A stretch of 64,000 nucleotides of DNA from Bacteroidales bacterium (GCA_017480245.1 JAFVBA010000013.1:116744-180743); one strand, 5' to 3'. Shown: positions 51,987 to 60,996, counted from the first letter of the stretch. Program-made: numbers and translations. Notes: generated from the letters alone by a model not told the origin.

Positions 51987-53687
51987 CTAAATTTCCGTGT
52001 GTTTTAAAAATTCCGTACAGTCCTCAAATGTCTTGAAAGTGTGATTTTCAGGCACTGTTTCTGGAATTAATTTCATTGAAGTCAGCATATAAAGCGGTTG
52101 AGGCTGAATAATAGTCATTAAAACCGTGATTCCTCTTGCCTGTAAGTCCTTGATAGCGGTTTCCATTGCGTAAAGACCGCTCTGGTCCATAAAATTAACC
52201 AAACGCATACGGATAATAACGATTTTAACATCGTTCGGGACATCGTGCATCACCTCTTGGAAACGCGTAATTGAGCCGAAAAAGATAGGACCGTTCAATC
52301 GCTGAATGTAAATCTTGTGTTTGATGTTTTCAGGTATGCCCCCCTCATCGTGCCATGGCGATTCCTTATCAAAATTCGTCATCTCGGCAGAAGAATATGA
52401 GCCTTCAACCAAATCACCCGCACGTTTCATAAACAAAACGCAGGCAATAACCATTCCTATTCCGACCGCCGTCAATAAATCTACGAATACCGTTACAACA
52501 AATACGACAATCAATACAACGGCATCGGCTCTCGGTATTTTCAATAAGTCTTTGAATCCTTTGAAATCAATAATTCCCCAACCTACTGTAATAAGTATTC
52601 CTGCCAAAACCGATAAAGGAACATATTTTACCAAAGTTCCCAATCCTAACAAGACAGCTAACAAAAACAAAGCATGAACCATTCCGCTTATTTGGGTTCT
52701 TCCGCCCGATTTTACATTGACTACCGTTCGCATTGTGGCACCTGCACCGGGTAATCCGCAGAAAAGACTTGCTATTGCGTTGCCTATACCCTGCCCTATC
52801 AACTCTTGGTTGCTGTTATGTTTGGTTTTGGTGATATTATCCGCAACTACGGAAGTCAAAAGTGTGTCAATACTACCCAAACCTGCCAAAGTAAGTCCGG
52901 GAATAATAGAACTCTTAAGTATTACCTCCCAATCCAATCCTGCTAACTCAATATTTTCTTTAGCAAAGAAAGGCATCGGCAAACCGGAAGGAATAGTCCC
53001 GATAGTCAATGCTTCATCTATTTTGCAGAATACCGCAATAACGGTCATAACTATCAATGCCACCAAAGTAGAAGGAACTTTCTTTGTAACCAAAGGAAAT
53101 AACTGAATGATAAGTATAGTTCCCAAACCAAGCAACAGCGCCGTTACTGAAATACCGTTACTTACCGCCTGCGGAAATCCTGTAATCAAATCAATCATAG
53201 ACCCACTGCCTTTAACTCCAAGCAAAGGGAATATCTGTTGAAGAATAATTATCACGCCTATTCCGCTCATAAATCCGCTAAGAACAGGATAAGGAATATA
53301 TCGGACGTACTTACCTATTTTAATTACACCGAAAAGTACTTGGAACAGTCCGCAAAAAATACCCGCAAGCGACATTGAGATAAGCACCGTTGAAATACTG
53401 CCGCCACTTGCAGTCCATGCGCCGCTTACAAGGGAAGCTGTAACAACTGTCATCGGACCTGTCGGACCTGAAATCTGAGAATGCGTTCCTCCGAACAGGG
53501 AAGCGAAAAATCCGAGCATAGTTGCGCCTACCAAACCTGCCAATGCTCCCAACGATGCTGCCGAAGGGTCGTTTATACCACTGAATGCCTGTATTCCGAA
53601 TGCCAATGCCAACGGCAAAGCAACAATTCCCGCCGTTATTCCGCCGAATACATCTCCTTTAATGTTATTTGTCTGAATGAATTTCAT
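51987..53687 (-). CDS. SulP-family inorganic anion transporter with STAS domain
   Basis: 566 residues. The membrane domain (about 10-425, twelve or more hydrophobic segments) has the SulP hallmarks GITAGIVALPLALAFGI, GGTHSQISGPTGPMTVV and GNAIASLFCGLPGAGATMRTVVNVKSGGRTQISG. The C-terminal STAS domain (about 445-560) contains IYIQRLNGPIFFGSI and the FMDQSGLYAMETAIKDL loop. Substrate could be sulfate, bicarbonate or another anion; sequence alone does not decide. A single gene, divergent from the subtilisin-like protease across a large symmetric repeat. Confidence 0.93.
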   Translation of the reverse strand: MKFIQTNNIKGDVFGGITAGIVALPLALAFGIQAFSGINDPSAASLGALAGLVGATMLGFFASLFGGTHSQISGPTGPMTVVTASLVSGAWTASGGSISTVLISMSLAGIFCGLFQVLFGVIKIGKYVRYIPYPVLSGFMSGIGVIIILQQIFPLLGVKGSGSMIDLITGFPQAVSNGISVTALLLGLGTILIIQLFPLVTKKVPSTLVALIVMTVIAVFCKIDEALTIGTIPSGLPMPFFAKENIELAGLDWEVILKSSIIPGLTLAGLGSIDTLLTSVVADNITKTKHNSNQELIGQGIGNAIASLFCGLPGAGATMRTVVNVKSGGRTQISGMVHALFLLAVLLGLGTLVKYVPLSVLAGILITVGWGIIDFKGFKDLLKIPRADAVVLIVVFVVTVFVDLLTAVGIGMVIACVLFMKRAGDLVEGSYSSAEMTNFDKESPWHDEGGIPENIKHKIYIQRLNGPIFFGSITRFQEVMHDVPNDVKIVIIRMRLVNFMDQSGLYAMETAIKDLQARGITVLMTIIQPQPLYMLTSMKLIPETVPENHTFKTFEDCTEFLKHTEI

Positions 53688-53846
53688 AAATTATTGTTTT
53701 TTTATTATTAAATTACTGTTCTTTTTTTCCTTTTTAAAAAGAATTTGCAAAATTACAAAAATATTATTTACCCACAAGATTTTTTACTTCATTATTTTAT
53801 GACACTGTATTTTAAAATAACTAACCTAACTATTGAAATAAATTTT

Positions 53847-54055
53847 GCAACTACTCAAAACATTTTTGCAATCTTTGATAAAATTTTTGCAATTTCAAAA
53901 ATCATTTTTGTTCAGACCGTCCAAAATATACTTTCAGACGGTTCAAAATACTATTTTAGACGGTCTGAAATGTAATTTTGAACTGTTCAAACAAAAATCT
54001 TTTGAGAAATTGCAAAATTTATTTGTGATATTGCAAAATTCTTTCTTGAAACTAT
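53847..54055. repeat. Mirror-symmetric intergenic element 7 (relative of element 4)
   Basis: Same architecture as 33292-33500. Left TTTTGCAA-like units have their G at 53847, 53868, 53889 and 53910 (21 bp). Four central palindromes (AGACCGTCC, AGACGGTTC, AGACGGTCT, GAACTGTTC) start at 53914, 53936, 53958 and 53980 (22 bp). Right TTGCAAAAT-like units have their C at 53992, 54013 and 54034 (21 bp), and a decayed unit lies near 54055. The axis is at 53951. It lies between divergent genes, sulP and the protease. Confidence 0.9.
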
Positions 54056-54163
54056 AAAAATACTATGTCCATTTAAATTAATGTATTGAATACTTATTAC
54101 AAAAACATAAGGATTGATTTGCGCAAAGAGCGTTGTTATTTTAGTAAATAACCTCAACATTTT

Positions 54164-54194
54164 ATTGCAATTAGAAAAAATATTCATAATTTTG
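54164..54194 (+). promoter_or_regulatory. Promoter for the subtilisin-like protease
   Basis: ATTG at 54164-54167 and TAATTTTG at 54187-54194 are separated by 19 bases. The element supports the ATG at 54219 with a leader of about 17 bases. Confidence 0.6.
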
Positions 54195-54218
54195 CAGTCT
54201 AAAATTTCTAAAACAGGT

Positions 54219-56372
54219 ATGAAAAAATTTATATCATTAGTAATTTGTGCGTTATGCTTCGGAATTTCAGTAAATTCCAATGCACAATCAGTAGGAAGCG
54301 GATTAAACTGCTTTATTGCCAATCAAAAAAATACAAAAGGGCTTAATGAGGCTTTTTCTCAACGTGTAAATATTGAGAAAATTCAAGACAAAGAATACAT
54401 TTCACTTCTTATGAGAGTGAATAAAGAAAGCGATTTGAGTTTTCTAAAAAAATACGATTGCATTCTTTGTCAAAGAGTAGGAAGAATAGTAACCGTTAAG
54501 GTAAATGTAAATGAAATTGCGAAATTTGTTAAAGAAAAAGAAATAATAGAAGTTGATGCCGCAAGAACTATACACGGAGAAAACTTAAGATATGCAACAA
54601 AAGATTTCAATGCCCAAAGTGTTTGGGAAGGTATTGATTTAAGTCAATCCTATACAGGAAAAGATGTATTGATTGGCGTTGCCGATTGGGGAATTGACTT
54701 CACCCATCCGACTTTTTACGATTCCATCGGGGAGAATTACAGAATCCTTGCCGCATGGGACCACAACAGAAGACAAGGTCCTGCACCTGAAGGTTTCGAT
54801 TACGGAACTTTGATTGAAGGAGAGGTTAATCTAATCGCTGCGCAGGGTGATACTGCCAACCAATACGACATAGGATACCATTCTACGCATGTCGGAGGTA
54901 TTGCTGCGGGCAGTGGATATACTACGAAATACAAAGGCGTTGCTTATGATGCCAATTTGATTTTCTGCACGTGGATTTGCGACGAATTACACTATATTGA
55001 TTGCTGCGTTTGGATGAAAAATTATGCCAAATCCTTAAACAAACGTCTTGTTATCAACAATTCTTGGGGTGTTTATAACTTCGGATATATGGACGGGTCA
55101 AGTATGATTGACGAATTTATAAATACAATGAGTGATGAGGACAGTGTTATCTTTGTTGTCAGTGCAGGAAATAACGGCGGGTCGGATTTTCATCTTAAAG
55201 CGGATTTTACAAACAATGAATCCGATACTGTAAGAAGTGAAATAGAGTTTAATTTCCCCACTCCTTATACAAATGATTATTGGGGGCAGGCTATAACCTT
55301 GCAAAGTGAGAACAACGCAATGTTTTCCTCCAAATTAGAATTTTATAACTATAAATGGGAAAAAATAGGCGAGACTCCATTATTGGTAAGTAACGGTTCC
55401 TCCGTACCTGAAGACATATTATTGGGAGAAGACGGCGACAGTATAATATACCGAGGCTCTTCCCGCTATCCGGAAGACAACAGACCGTTGGTAGATTGGG
55501 AAGTAAGACAGTCAAAATACATAAACAATATTTTCCATATAGTATTGATGGTAACGGATTGCGACGGTATTGTTCATGCGTGGAACCTTAACAAATTATC
55601 TAAGGCAGTAGGGAACACAGGATTTAAATTTGAAGCCACTCAAGAAGGATTCCTTGCCGGAGATTCTGAATACGGAGTTTCGGAACCTGCACTTGCTCAA
55701 AAAACTATTGCAGTTGCCGCCCACAAATTCAAACTTAGTGAATGGCAACCTATAATAGCTGAATTTTCTTCAAGAGGAACTAATATGACTTCTTATTATA
55801 AACCTGAGATTTCTGCACCTGGTTATTCCATTGTATCATCAGTTTCCTCTCATTCAAGTTCCTCGCCGACGGCAAAAGAAAAAGTTACATTCAACGGCAA
55901 AGAATACGGTTTCGGTTCTGCAAGCGGAACTTCAATGTCAGGACCAATGGTTGCAGGTTCAGTAGCGCTTATTTTGCAAGCTAATCCTACTTTAACAAGT
56001 GATGAAGTAAAGGAAATAATCACCCAAAACGCAAAAACGGATTCCTATACAGGTGAATGCCCTAATGATGTCTGGGGATTCGGAAAGCTAAACACTTACG
56101 CTGCTGTTAAAGCTGCCGAAAAGAAATTAGGATTTATTACGACAAAAGATAACTTGATTAACATCTTTCCTATTCCTGCAAAAGACATTCTTTATATTGA
56201 AGGCTTGGATAAAGATAACGAAATATCAATTACAGATATTAACGGACGGACATTAATAAAGGAAAAACTAAACGGCGAAGTGCTTAACATATCTTGCCTA
56301 AAGAGCGGCGTTTATATACTGAATATTAATACTAAAGACGGAGAAGAAAAAATAAAATTCATAAAAAAATAA
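54219..56372 (+). CDS. Subtilisin-like (S8) serine protease with T9SS type A sorting domain
   Basis: 717 residues from the ATG at 54219. An in-frame upstream start is rejected because it crosses the promoter and lacks a signal peptide. After the signal peptide (about 1-22) and a short propeptide-like part, the S8 triad is Asp156 (VADWGIDFTHP), His224 (HSTHVGG) and Ser572 (GTSMSGP). The gap between His and Ser is long because of an inserted beta-rich domain (about 330-470). The C-terminal 80 residues are a T9SS sorting domain starting IFPIPAKDILYIEG. It is a secreted, probably cell-surface, protease. Confidence 0.94.
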   Translation: MKKFISLVICALCFGISVNSNAQSVGSGLNCFIANQKNTKGLNEAFSQRVNIEKIQDKEYISLLMRVNKESDLSFLKKYDCILCQRVGRIVTVKVNVNEIAKFVKEKEIIEVDAARTIHGENLRYATKDFNAQSVWEGIDLSQSYTGKDVLIGVADWGIDFTHPTFYDSIGENYRILAAWDHNRRQGPAPEGFDYGTLIEGEVNLIAAQGDTANQYDIGYHSTHVGGIAAGSGYTTKYKGVAYDANLIFCTWICDELHYIDCCVWMKNYAKSLNKRLVINNSWGVYNFGYMDGSSMIDEFINTMSDEDSVIFVVSAGNNGGSDFHLKADFTNNESDTVRSEIEFNFPTPYTNDYWGQAITLQSENNAMFSSKLEFYNYKWEKIGETPLLVSNGSSVPEDILLGEDGDSIIYRGSSRYPEDNRPLVDWEVRQSKYINNIFHIVLMVTDCDGIVHAWNLNKLSKAVGNTGFKFEATQEGFLAGDSEYGVSEPALAQKTIAVAAHKFKLSEWQPIIAEFSSRGTNMTSYYKPEISAPGYSIVSSVSSHSSSSPTAKEKVTFNGKEYGFGSASGTSMSGPMVAGSVALILQANPTLTSDEVKEIITQNAKTDSYTGECPNDVWGFGKLNTYAAVKAAEKKLGFITTKDNLINIFPIPAKDILYIEGLDKDNEISITDINGRTLIKEKLNGEVLNISCLKSGVYILNINTKDGEEKIKFIKK

Positions 56373-56464
56373 AATTATTCGGCGTTTTATTTACGTAATA
56401 ACGAAAATTATCGTAATTTTGAACTCTGAAATTTAAGTGTAACTAATAAAAAACATAACGAAAA

Positions 56465-56845
56465 ATGAACATTCCACAGAATTTAAGGTATTCAGATGAC
56501 CACGAATGGTTAAGAATTGAAGGAGATGAGGCTTTTGTAGGCATAACTGACTACGCACAACACGAATTGGGCGACATAGTTTATGTAGATGTAGATACAG
56601 AAGGAGAAGAAATAGCAGCAGGAGAAGCATTCGGCTCAATAGAAGCTGTAAAAACAGTATCAGATTTACTAATGCCTGTAAGTGGTACAGTATTGGAAGT
56701 AAATGCTGCATTGGAAGATAATGCTGCTGCAATAAATACTGACCCGTACGGAGAAGGTTGGATTATTAAAATAAAAATGAACGATGCTGCTGAGGCAAAC
56801 AACCTAAAAGACGCAGCAGAATACACAAAAATGTTAGGTCTTTAA
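56465..56845 (+). CDS. gcvH: Glycine cleavage system H protein
   Basis: 126 residues, full length. It begins NIPQNLRYSDDHEWLRIEGD and has the lipoylation site in GSIEAVKTVSDLLMPVSG, with the lipoyl Lys at about residue 64, and a GEGWIIKIKM end. It carries the aminomethyl group between the P and T proteins. No gcvP or gcvT lies nearby in the window. It is followed by a terminator. Confidence 0.96.
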   Translation: MNIPQNLRYSDDHEWLRIEGDEAFVGITDYAQHELGDIVYVDVDTEGEEIAAGEAFGSIEAVKTVSDLLMPVSGTVLEVNAALEDNAAAINTDPYGEGWIIKIKMNDAAEANNLKDAAEYTKMLGL

Positions 56846-56866
56846 GAATTTAATAACCTAAATCAC

Positions 56867-56905
56867 AATTGAGGGCGGACAAATAAAGTTTCGCCCTTAA
56901 TTTTT
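56867..56905 (+). terminator. Terminator after gcvH
   Basis: AATTGAGGGCG (56867-56877) pairs with CGCCCTTAATT (56892-56902, one G-U pair), followed by a T run. Confidence 0.7.
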
Positions 56906-56914
56906 CCGAAAGAT

Positions 56915-57319
56915 ATGAATTTATTACGGCAAATAACGAAAAAACAATATAACATTGCGTTGGTGATATGGACAATTATCGTTTTAACCTTGCTCCTTAT
57001 CCCCTCAAGTTCTTTTTCCCATACCCCGAAACTTATAAACATTCCTCATTCTGATAAATTTGCCCATTTTATTCTGTTCGGTGTTCTGTCTTTTTTACTG
57101 TTTAAGAATATGGAATTTATAAAAAAGAAACTTTTTCTTAATATCTATCTTTTGAATATCCTTTATATCTTCTTGTTCGGCCTACTTACCGAAACATTGC
57201 AAGGACTTATGTACAACACTGCAAAAAGGAATTTTTCGTTAGGTGATTTGGCCTTTGACACTTTAGCATCTATTACGGTAATGTGCATAATGTTTGCGCT
57301 GAATAAACGCAAAAAATAA
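56915..57319 (+). CDS. VanZ-family membrane protein
   Basis: 134 residues with four hydrophobic segments (about 13-30, 50-66, 74-95, 110-128). The family motif PHSDKFAHFILFGVLSFLL and the later ETLQGL followed by FSLGDLAFDTLAS identify it as VanZ-like. VanZ confers low-level teicoplanin resistance in enterococci; the role of this small, common Bacteroidota homolog is unknown. The HhH-protein gene converges on it with 11 bases between stops. Confidence 0.88.
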   Translation: MNLLRQITKKQYNIALVIWTIIVLTLLLIPSSSFSHTPKLINIPHSDKFAHFILFGVLSFLLFKNMEFIKKKLFLNIYLLNILYIFLFGLLTETLQGLMYNTAKRNFSLGDLAFDTLASITVMCIMFALNKRKK

Positions 57320-57330
57320 CTCTTTTTTGA

Positions 57331-58065
57331 TTACCGAATATCAACATAAGGTTTTAATTTCTCAAACAGCGAATCGCTCATCAAATGAACTAACCTTAAT
57401 TGTTCAATATCGGAAAAAGAGCCGTGGTTTTGATGAAAGATTATAATCTCTTTTGCTAAATACCAATCAATATAAGGATGTGCTGCAATTTCTTTAATAT
57501 TTGTTGAATTAATATTCACTTTCCTTATACTCTTTTCCCCTATTATGAAATGCTTTTCTATTTTTTGATACAACGAATCGCTCATTCCATAGACTTCTTT
57601 GAGTTGTCCGACGGATACATATCCTCCTAATTTTTCCCGATAGTTAAAAATACGTCTTGAATATGCAGGTCCTATACCTCTTATCATTTGCAAATCCAAT
57701 GTATCGCAATTATTCAAATCTAAAATCAAATTTTCATTCTTTGTCTTCTCTATTTTGTAAAACCCTTCGGGAATCTGTGTCAGTAAATTATCCGTTTGTT
57801 CTTTTGTTTTCGCCATTTGCTTCCCGTCTTTTTGATAATAATAATTGAAAACGTTGTATCGCTTAGCTCTTTCGTTTGTTTTTAAGGTGTCTTTCTTGTT
57901 TTTATTAGAATATTTCTGAGAATAAACGGCATCATCCGTCTTTTCACGAATATAAATCTTATTTCCGTTAAAATACATAAACACAAAAGCCGCCAAAGCT
58001 CCGATAAGAAGACAAATTATTGCCGTTATCCCAATCTTATGTTCCTTTTGAAAACCCTTTTTCAT
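57331..58065 (-). CDS. Membrane-anchored helix-hairpin-helix (ComEA-like) protein
   Basis: 244 residues. One membrane helix (about 11-30) near the N-terminus is followed by a charged linker and two tandem helix-hairpin-helix units: LNNCDTLDLQMIRGIGPAYSRRIFNYREKLGGY (about 115-147) and KVNINSTNIKEIAAHPYIDWYLAKEIIIFHQNHG (about 188-220). ComEA-type HhH domains bind double-stranded DNA in competence, but this arrangement is widespread in Bacteroidota without demonstrated DNA uptake. Its ATG overlaps the TGA of an upstream small, frame-disrupted gene (ATGA). Confidence 0.85.
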   Translation of the reverse strand: MKKGFQKEHKIGITAIICLLIGALAAFVFMYFNGNKIYIREKTDDAVYSQKYSNKNKKDTLKTNERAKRYNVFNYYYQKDGKQMAKTKEQTDNLLTQIPEGFYKIEKTKNENLILDLNNCDTLDLQMIRGIGPAYSRRIFNYREKLGGYVSVGQLKEVYGMSDSLYQKIEKHFIIGEKSIRKVNINSTNIKEIAAHPYIDWYLAKEIIIFHQNHGSFSDIEQLRLVHLMSDSLFEKLKPYVDIR

Positions 58066-58216
58066 AGTTTATCAAAAATATTTATACCAAGTATTGCCCA
58101 AACCATAGCTATTACAAAACACAATATAAAATATCCTACCGTCAATACGTTCCATAATATTTTTTGTTTTCTTGTCTGTCTATCAAATTATGCAAAATAT
58201 TTTCCGATTTCTCCAT
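58062..58216 (-). pseudogene. Small single-helix membrane protein gene with apparent one-base frameshift
   Basis: From the ATG at 58216 the frame reads MEKSENILHNLIDRQENKK and then hits a stop. In the next frame, from the run of six A (T on the plus strand, 58160-58165), it continues ILWNVLTVGYFILCFVIAMV and WAILGINIFDKL to a TGA that overlaps the next gene's ATG. One extra A in the run would give a 51-residue protein with one membrane helix, translationally coupled to the HhH gene. This could be a sequencing error, a real mutation or slippage. Confidence 0.5.
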
Positions 58217-58472
58217 ACTTATTCCATTTACTGCAAATTATCTCCACAAATATCACATACACAACAACACAAACAAGATTCATAAACCGAGTTGCAGGTA
58301 ATAGACTACAAAATATAAATGATAGTGGTAAGAATGTAATAAATACAATAAATATTCGCCCCCTATATTCTATATCAAACGGTAAAATTGAACAAAATGA
58401 GTATAATATACGATTATAGAAGTACTTTATTTTACCTATAGAGGTCTTAGTGTCAATATTTGACGGTTTCAT
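58188..58472 (-). CDS. Hypothetical small membrane protein
   Basis: 94 residues from the ATG at 58472; a TTG start 21 bases earlier is less likely. There are two hydrophobic segments (about 36-60 and 62-82), including a GRIFIVFITFLPLSFIF segment. It starts 29 bases after the stop of the acetyltransferase gene, on the same strand, and has an AAGAGA sequence before the ATG. Its 3' end overlaps the start of the small frame-disrupted gene by 29 bases, which weakens the case for one of them. Function unknown. Confidence 0.45.
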   Translation of the reverse strand: MKPSNIDTKTSIGKIKYFYNRILYSFCSILPFDIEYRGRIFIVFITFLPLSFIFCSLLPATRFMNLVCVVVYVIFVEIICSKWNKYGEIGKYFA

Positions 58473-58500
58473 TCTCTTACTGTCAAAAAACAAATTTTCT

Positions 58501-59028
58501 TTATTTAATTTGCTTAATCACTTTTGCGGGACTGCCTACCGCAATACAGTTGTCGGGAACATCCTTTGTAACAACACTGCCTGCACCTACCACAGAGTTT
58601 TCTCCTATTGTAACTCCTGGAAGAATTGTTGCCCCTGCACCAATCCAACAATTCTTTTTCAGATGAACAGGTTTGCAAGTAATAATTTGATGCTCTTCCA
58701 AATCGTGATTATTTGAAATCAACTGACTGTTAGCAGCCACCAAAACATTGTCTTCTATCGTTATACCGCCTGCACTCATCATAAGACAATTGTTCATTAT
58801 TACAACATTTTTGCCAATCCGAACATTTTTGGCACGAACCACCGTTAAAGGAGGCATTATTCTTGAATTTTCGCCTATACCTTGCGAAAACAACTCACCG
58901 ATAAGTGAATTATATTCCTCAGTGTAAGGCATCGTATGATTAATTTTAAAACACAGTTGAGCGTCTTTCACTCCTTCTTGTATCTCTTGCTCTGTTGCCT
59001 GACGCAAATCAATTCTTATCTCTTCCAT
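58501..59028 (-). CDS. Hexapeptide-repeat (LbH) sugar O-acetyltransferase
   Basis: 175 residues. After a helical N-terminal part, left-handed parallel beta-helix hexapeptides run from about 60 to the C-terminus: VRIGKNVVIMNNC, GITIEDNVLVAANS, NCWIGAGATILPGVTIGENSVVGAGSVVTKDVP, AVGSPAKVI. The maltose/galactoside acetyltransferase layout is clear, and the catalytic His is probably in NNHDLEEHQ. It transfers acetyl from acetyl-CoA to a sugar hydroxyl; acceptor unknown. A second, related enzyme lies at 60458-60991. Confidence 0.88.
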   Translation of the reverse strand: MEEIRIDLRQATEQEIQEGVKDAQLCFKINHTMPYTEEYNSLIGELFSQGIGENSRIMPPLTVVRAKNVRIGKNVVIMNNCLMMSAGGITIEDNVLVAANSQLISNNHDLEEHQIITCKPVHLKKNCWIGAGATILPGVTIGENSVVGAGSVVTKDVPDNCIAVGSPAKVIKQIK

Positions 59029-59066
59029 ATAGCTATTCTTCTATTTTTATATTCAATTCTGTTTTA

Positions 59067-60323
59067 TTACATCAAAATCCATTTCCATACAGGTACAACA
59101 TAAACTGTTTTCCCGTTATTTAATAGAATTGTTTTCTCAGTATCGTATGTTATTATATATAATTCATTCAAATTATGTATGGCATCAAGTTTCTCCAAAG
59201 CCTGTATCTCTCTTCGCAATGTCATTTCATCACTTAAATTGTAGCAAACTTGAATGGCTTTTGACTCCTCGGGAACATAAAAATCCACTTCAAAATCCTT
59301 ATTATAGAAATAAACCTGTTCTTTATGTATTTTATACAAATGAACGGCACAAAGATTTTCCAACAGTGCCGTCTCGGGATTCGTAAGAAACAAATTCAAT
59401 AAACCATTATCAACAAAATAATATTTTTTTATTGTTTCTTTCTCAACAAATTTTGAAACAAAATTATCCAATCCGAATATCAAATTACTTTCTTTTAAAT
59501 ATTGAACATAATTCAATATACTTGCTACATTGGTTTTTATTCCCGATGATTTGACAAGGTTACTTATTCTGTTAAATGATGAACTTTGACCAATACCGTA
59601 TGCTAAGCGTCTGACAGTCATTCGCAACGCCTGTTCATTGCGAATAGAATTTCTGACAATTACATCAGACAAGAAAATCTTATTATAAATACCGGTAAGC
59701 CATGCCCGTTTGTCTGAAATATCTACTAATTCCGGAAAACCACCATAATAAAAAAATGAACTAAATTCCCTTATTACCTTTGTCAAATTGTTGCCGTATT
59801 GCCACGAATTGCCGTCTGAAGATATAGACTTTGCAGAAAGATATTCTTTAAATGAATAAGGCCAAACGTTTTGCAGAAAATAACGGCCTCCGAGCGTGGT
59901 TGCAATTTCGGAAGACAGCATCTTGGCATTACTTCCCGTGATATAAACATTATACTTTTGATTTGCAAGTCTTCGGGCAAAGTTCTCCCAACCTTTAATA
60001 TTCTGAATTTCGTCCAGAAACAACACCGGATTCTTCTCTGTCATTGATTTTCCTGCTTGAAGAATGATATCCAATTCTTCAGATTGCATTCCGACAATTC
60101 TTTCATCGTCAAAATTGAGATAAATCATCTGCTCAGTAGCATAACCTTGCTTCAAAAGTTGTTGCATCCGTTGGTAAAGTAAATAAGACTTTCCTGCCTG
60201 ACGAACACCTACGAAAACATAATTGCCTTTCTGCTCAAATACAAACGGTCTTTCGTTCAGAGATAAATCTTGTATAAATTCCCTGTTCTCTACTATAATA
60301 TGCTTTAATAATTCTCTCTCCAT
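59067..60323 (-). CDS. AAA-family ATPase with DUF4143 domain
   Basis: 418 residues. Walker A GVRQAGKSYLL (about 38-48) and Walker B VLFLDEIQN (about 96-104) are intact, followed by YVYITGSNAKMLSSEIATTLGGRY. The second half is a DUF4143 domain with a restriction-like VYFYNKDFEVDFYVPEESKAIQVCYNL motif (E-V-D and Q-V-C). These ATPases occur in large, fast-evolving paralogous families and are often found in accessory islands. TAATTTTG at 60358-60351 is a likely -7 element. It sits between two acetyltransferase genes on the same strand. Confidence 0.88.
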   Translation of the reverse strand: MERELLKHIIVENREFIQDLSLNERPFVFEQKGNYVFVGVRQAGKSYLLYQRMQQLLKQGYATEQMIYLNFDDERIVGMQSEELDIILQAGKSMTEKNPVLFLDEIQNIKGWENFARRLANQKYNVYITGSNAKMLSSEIATTLGGRYFLQNVWPYSFKEYLSAKSISSDGNSWQYGNNLTKVIREFSSFFYYGGFPELVDISDKRAWLTGIYNKIFLSDVIVRNSIRNEQALRMTVRRLAYGIGQSSSFNRISNLVKSSGIKTNVASILNYVQYLKESNLIFGLDNFVSKFVEKETIKKYYFVDNGLLNLFLTNPETALLENLCAVHLYKIHKEQVYFYNKDFEVDFYVPEESKAIQVCYNLSDEMTLRREIQALEKLDAIHNLNELYIITYDTEKTILLNNGKTVYVVPVWKWILM

Positions 60324-60362
60324 AATCCACTATTACCCGATTTTAAAGTGCAAAATTACGAA

Positions 60363-60420
60363 TTTTATTTATTAGTAATTAATAAAAATGGATTTTTTTA
60401 TTAATTACTAATAAATAAAA
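60363..60420. repeat. Perfect 26-bp inverted repeat upstream of the DUF4143 ATPase gene
   Basis: Bases 60363-60388 and 60395-60420 are exact reverse complements, wholly A/T except one G/C pair, with a TGGATT loop. It could terminate the minus-strand acetyltransferase transcript. It does not follow the 21/22-bp spacing of the symmetric elements. Confidence 0.8.
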
Positions 60421-60457
60421 TCCATTTCGTAGGTATATATTCTATCAAAAATACAAG

Positions 60458-60991
60458 TTATTCCGTTTTTATTTTACGCAATACTTTTGCGGGACTGCCG
60501 ACTGCGACAACGCCGTCTGGAATATCTTTAGTTACTACGCTGCCTGCTGCAATAATGGAATTTTCTCCTATCGTTACGCCTGCTAATACAGTAACATTTG
60601 CACCTATCCAAGCATTACGTTTGATAAGTATCGGTTTTGTCAGAAGCGAATGGCGGATTTCGGGTTTTTCGGGGTGATATTCCGTTGCCAATACGCAATG
60701 AGGTCCTATGAAAACGTCATCTTCTATTGTTATTCCGCCCAATGCCAAAAACGTACAGCCGAAATTGACAAACGCACCCTTACCTAATGACAATCCTTTG
60801 CCGTAATTGATATTGAAAGGCGGAAAAATGCGTGTCGTATTGTCAATCTCTTTGCCTGTAATCCTATGCAAATATTCCCTTACCTCATCTTCCGATTTGT
60901 AACCGCAGTTTAACTCCGCCGCCAACTGCATCGTGCGATGTACGTCTGCATACAATTCATTGCTTCCTACATATTCCTCTCCTGAGTTCAT
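60458..60991 (-). CDS. Hexapeptide-repeat (LbH) sugar O-acetyltransferase (second copy)
   Basis: 177 residues. The N-terminal maltose-acetyltransferase-type segment (YADVHRTMQLAAELN) is followed by the beta-helix: LSLGKGAFVNFGCTFLALGGITIEDDVFIGPHC, AWIGANVTVLAGVTIGENSIIAAGSVVTKDIPDGVVAVGSPAKVLR. The catalytic His is probably in TEYHPEKPEIRH. It is paralogous to the enzyme at 58501-59028 and separated from it by the ATPase gene. The alpha/beta hydrolase gene ends 5 bases upstream, so these two may be cotranscribed. Confidence 0.9.
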   Translation of the reverse strand: MNSGEEYVGSNELYADVHRTMQLAAELNCGYKSEDEVREYLHRITGKEIDNTTRIFPPFNINYGKGLSLGKGAFVNFGCTFLALGGITIEDDVFIGPHCVLATEYHPEKPEIRHSLLTKPILIKRNAWIGANVTVLAGVTIGENSIIAAGSVVTKDIPDGVVAVGSPAKVLRKIKTE

Positions 60992-60996
60992 ATTTC

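Noticed and set aside
58039-58419. Plus-strand reading frame of 126 codons
   Set aside because: It is antisense to the start of the HhH gene and the two small membrane-protein frames, and has no recognisable domain or promoter.
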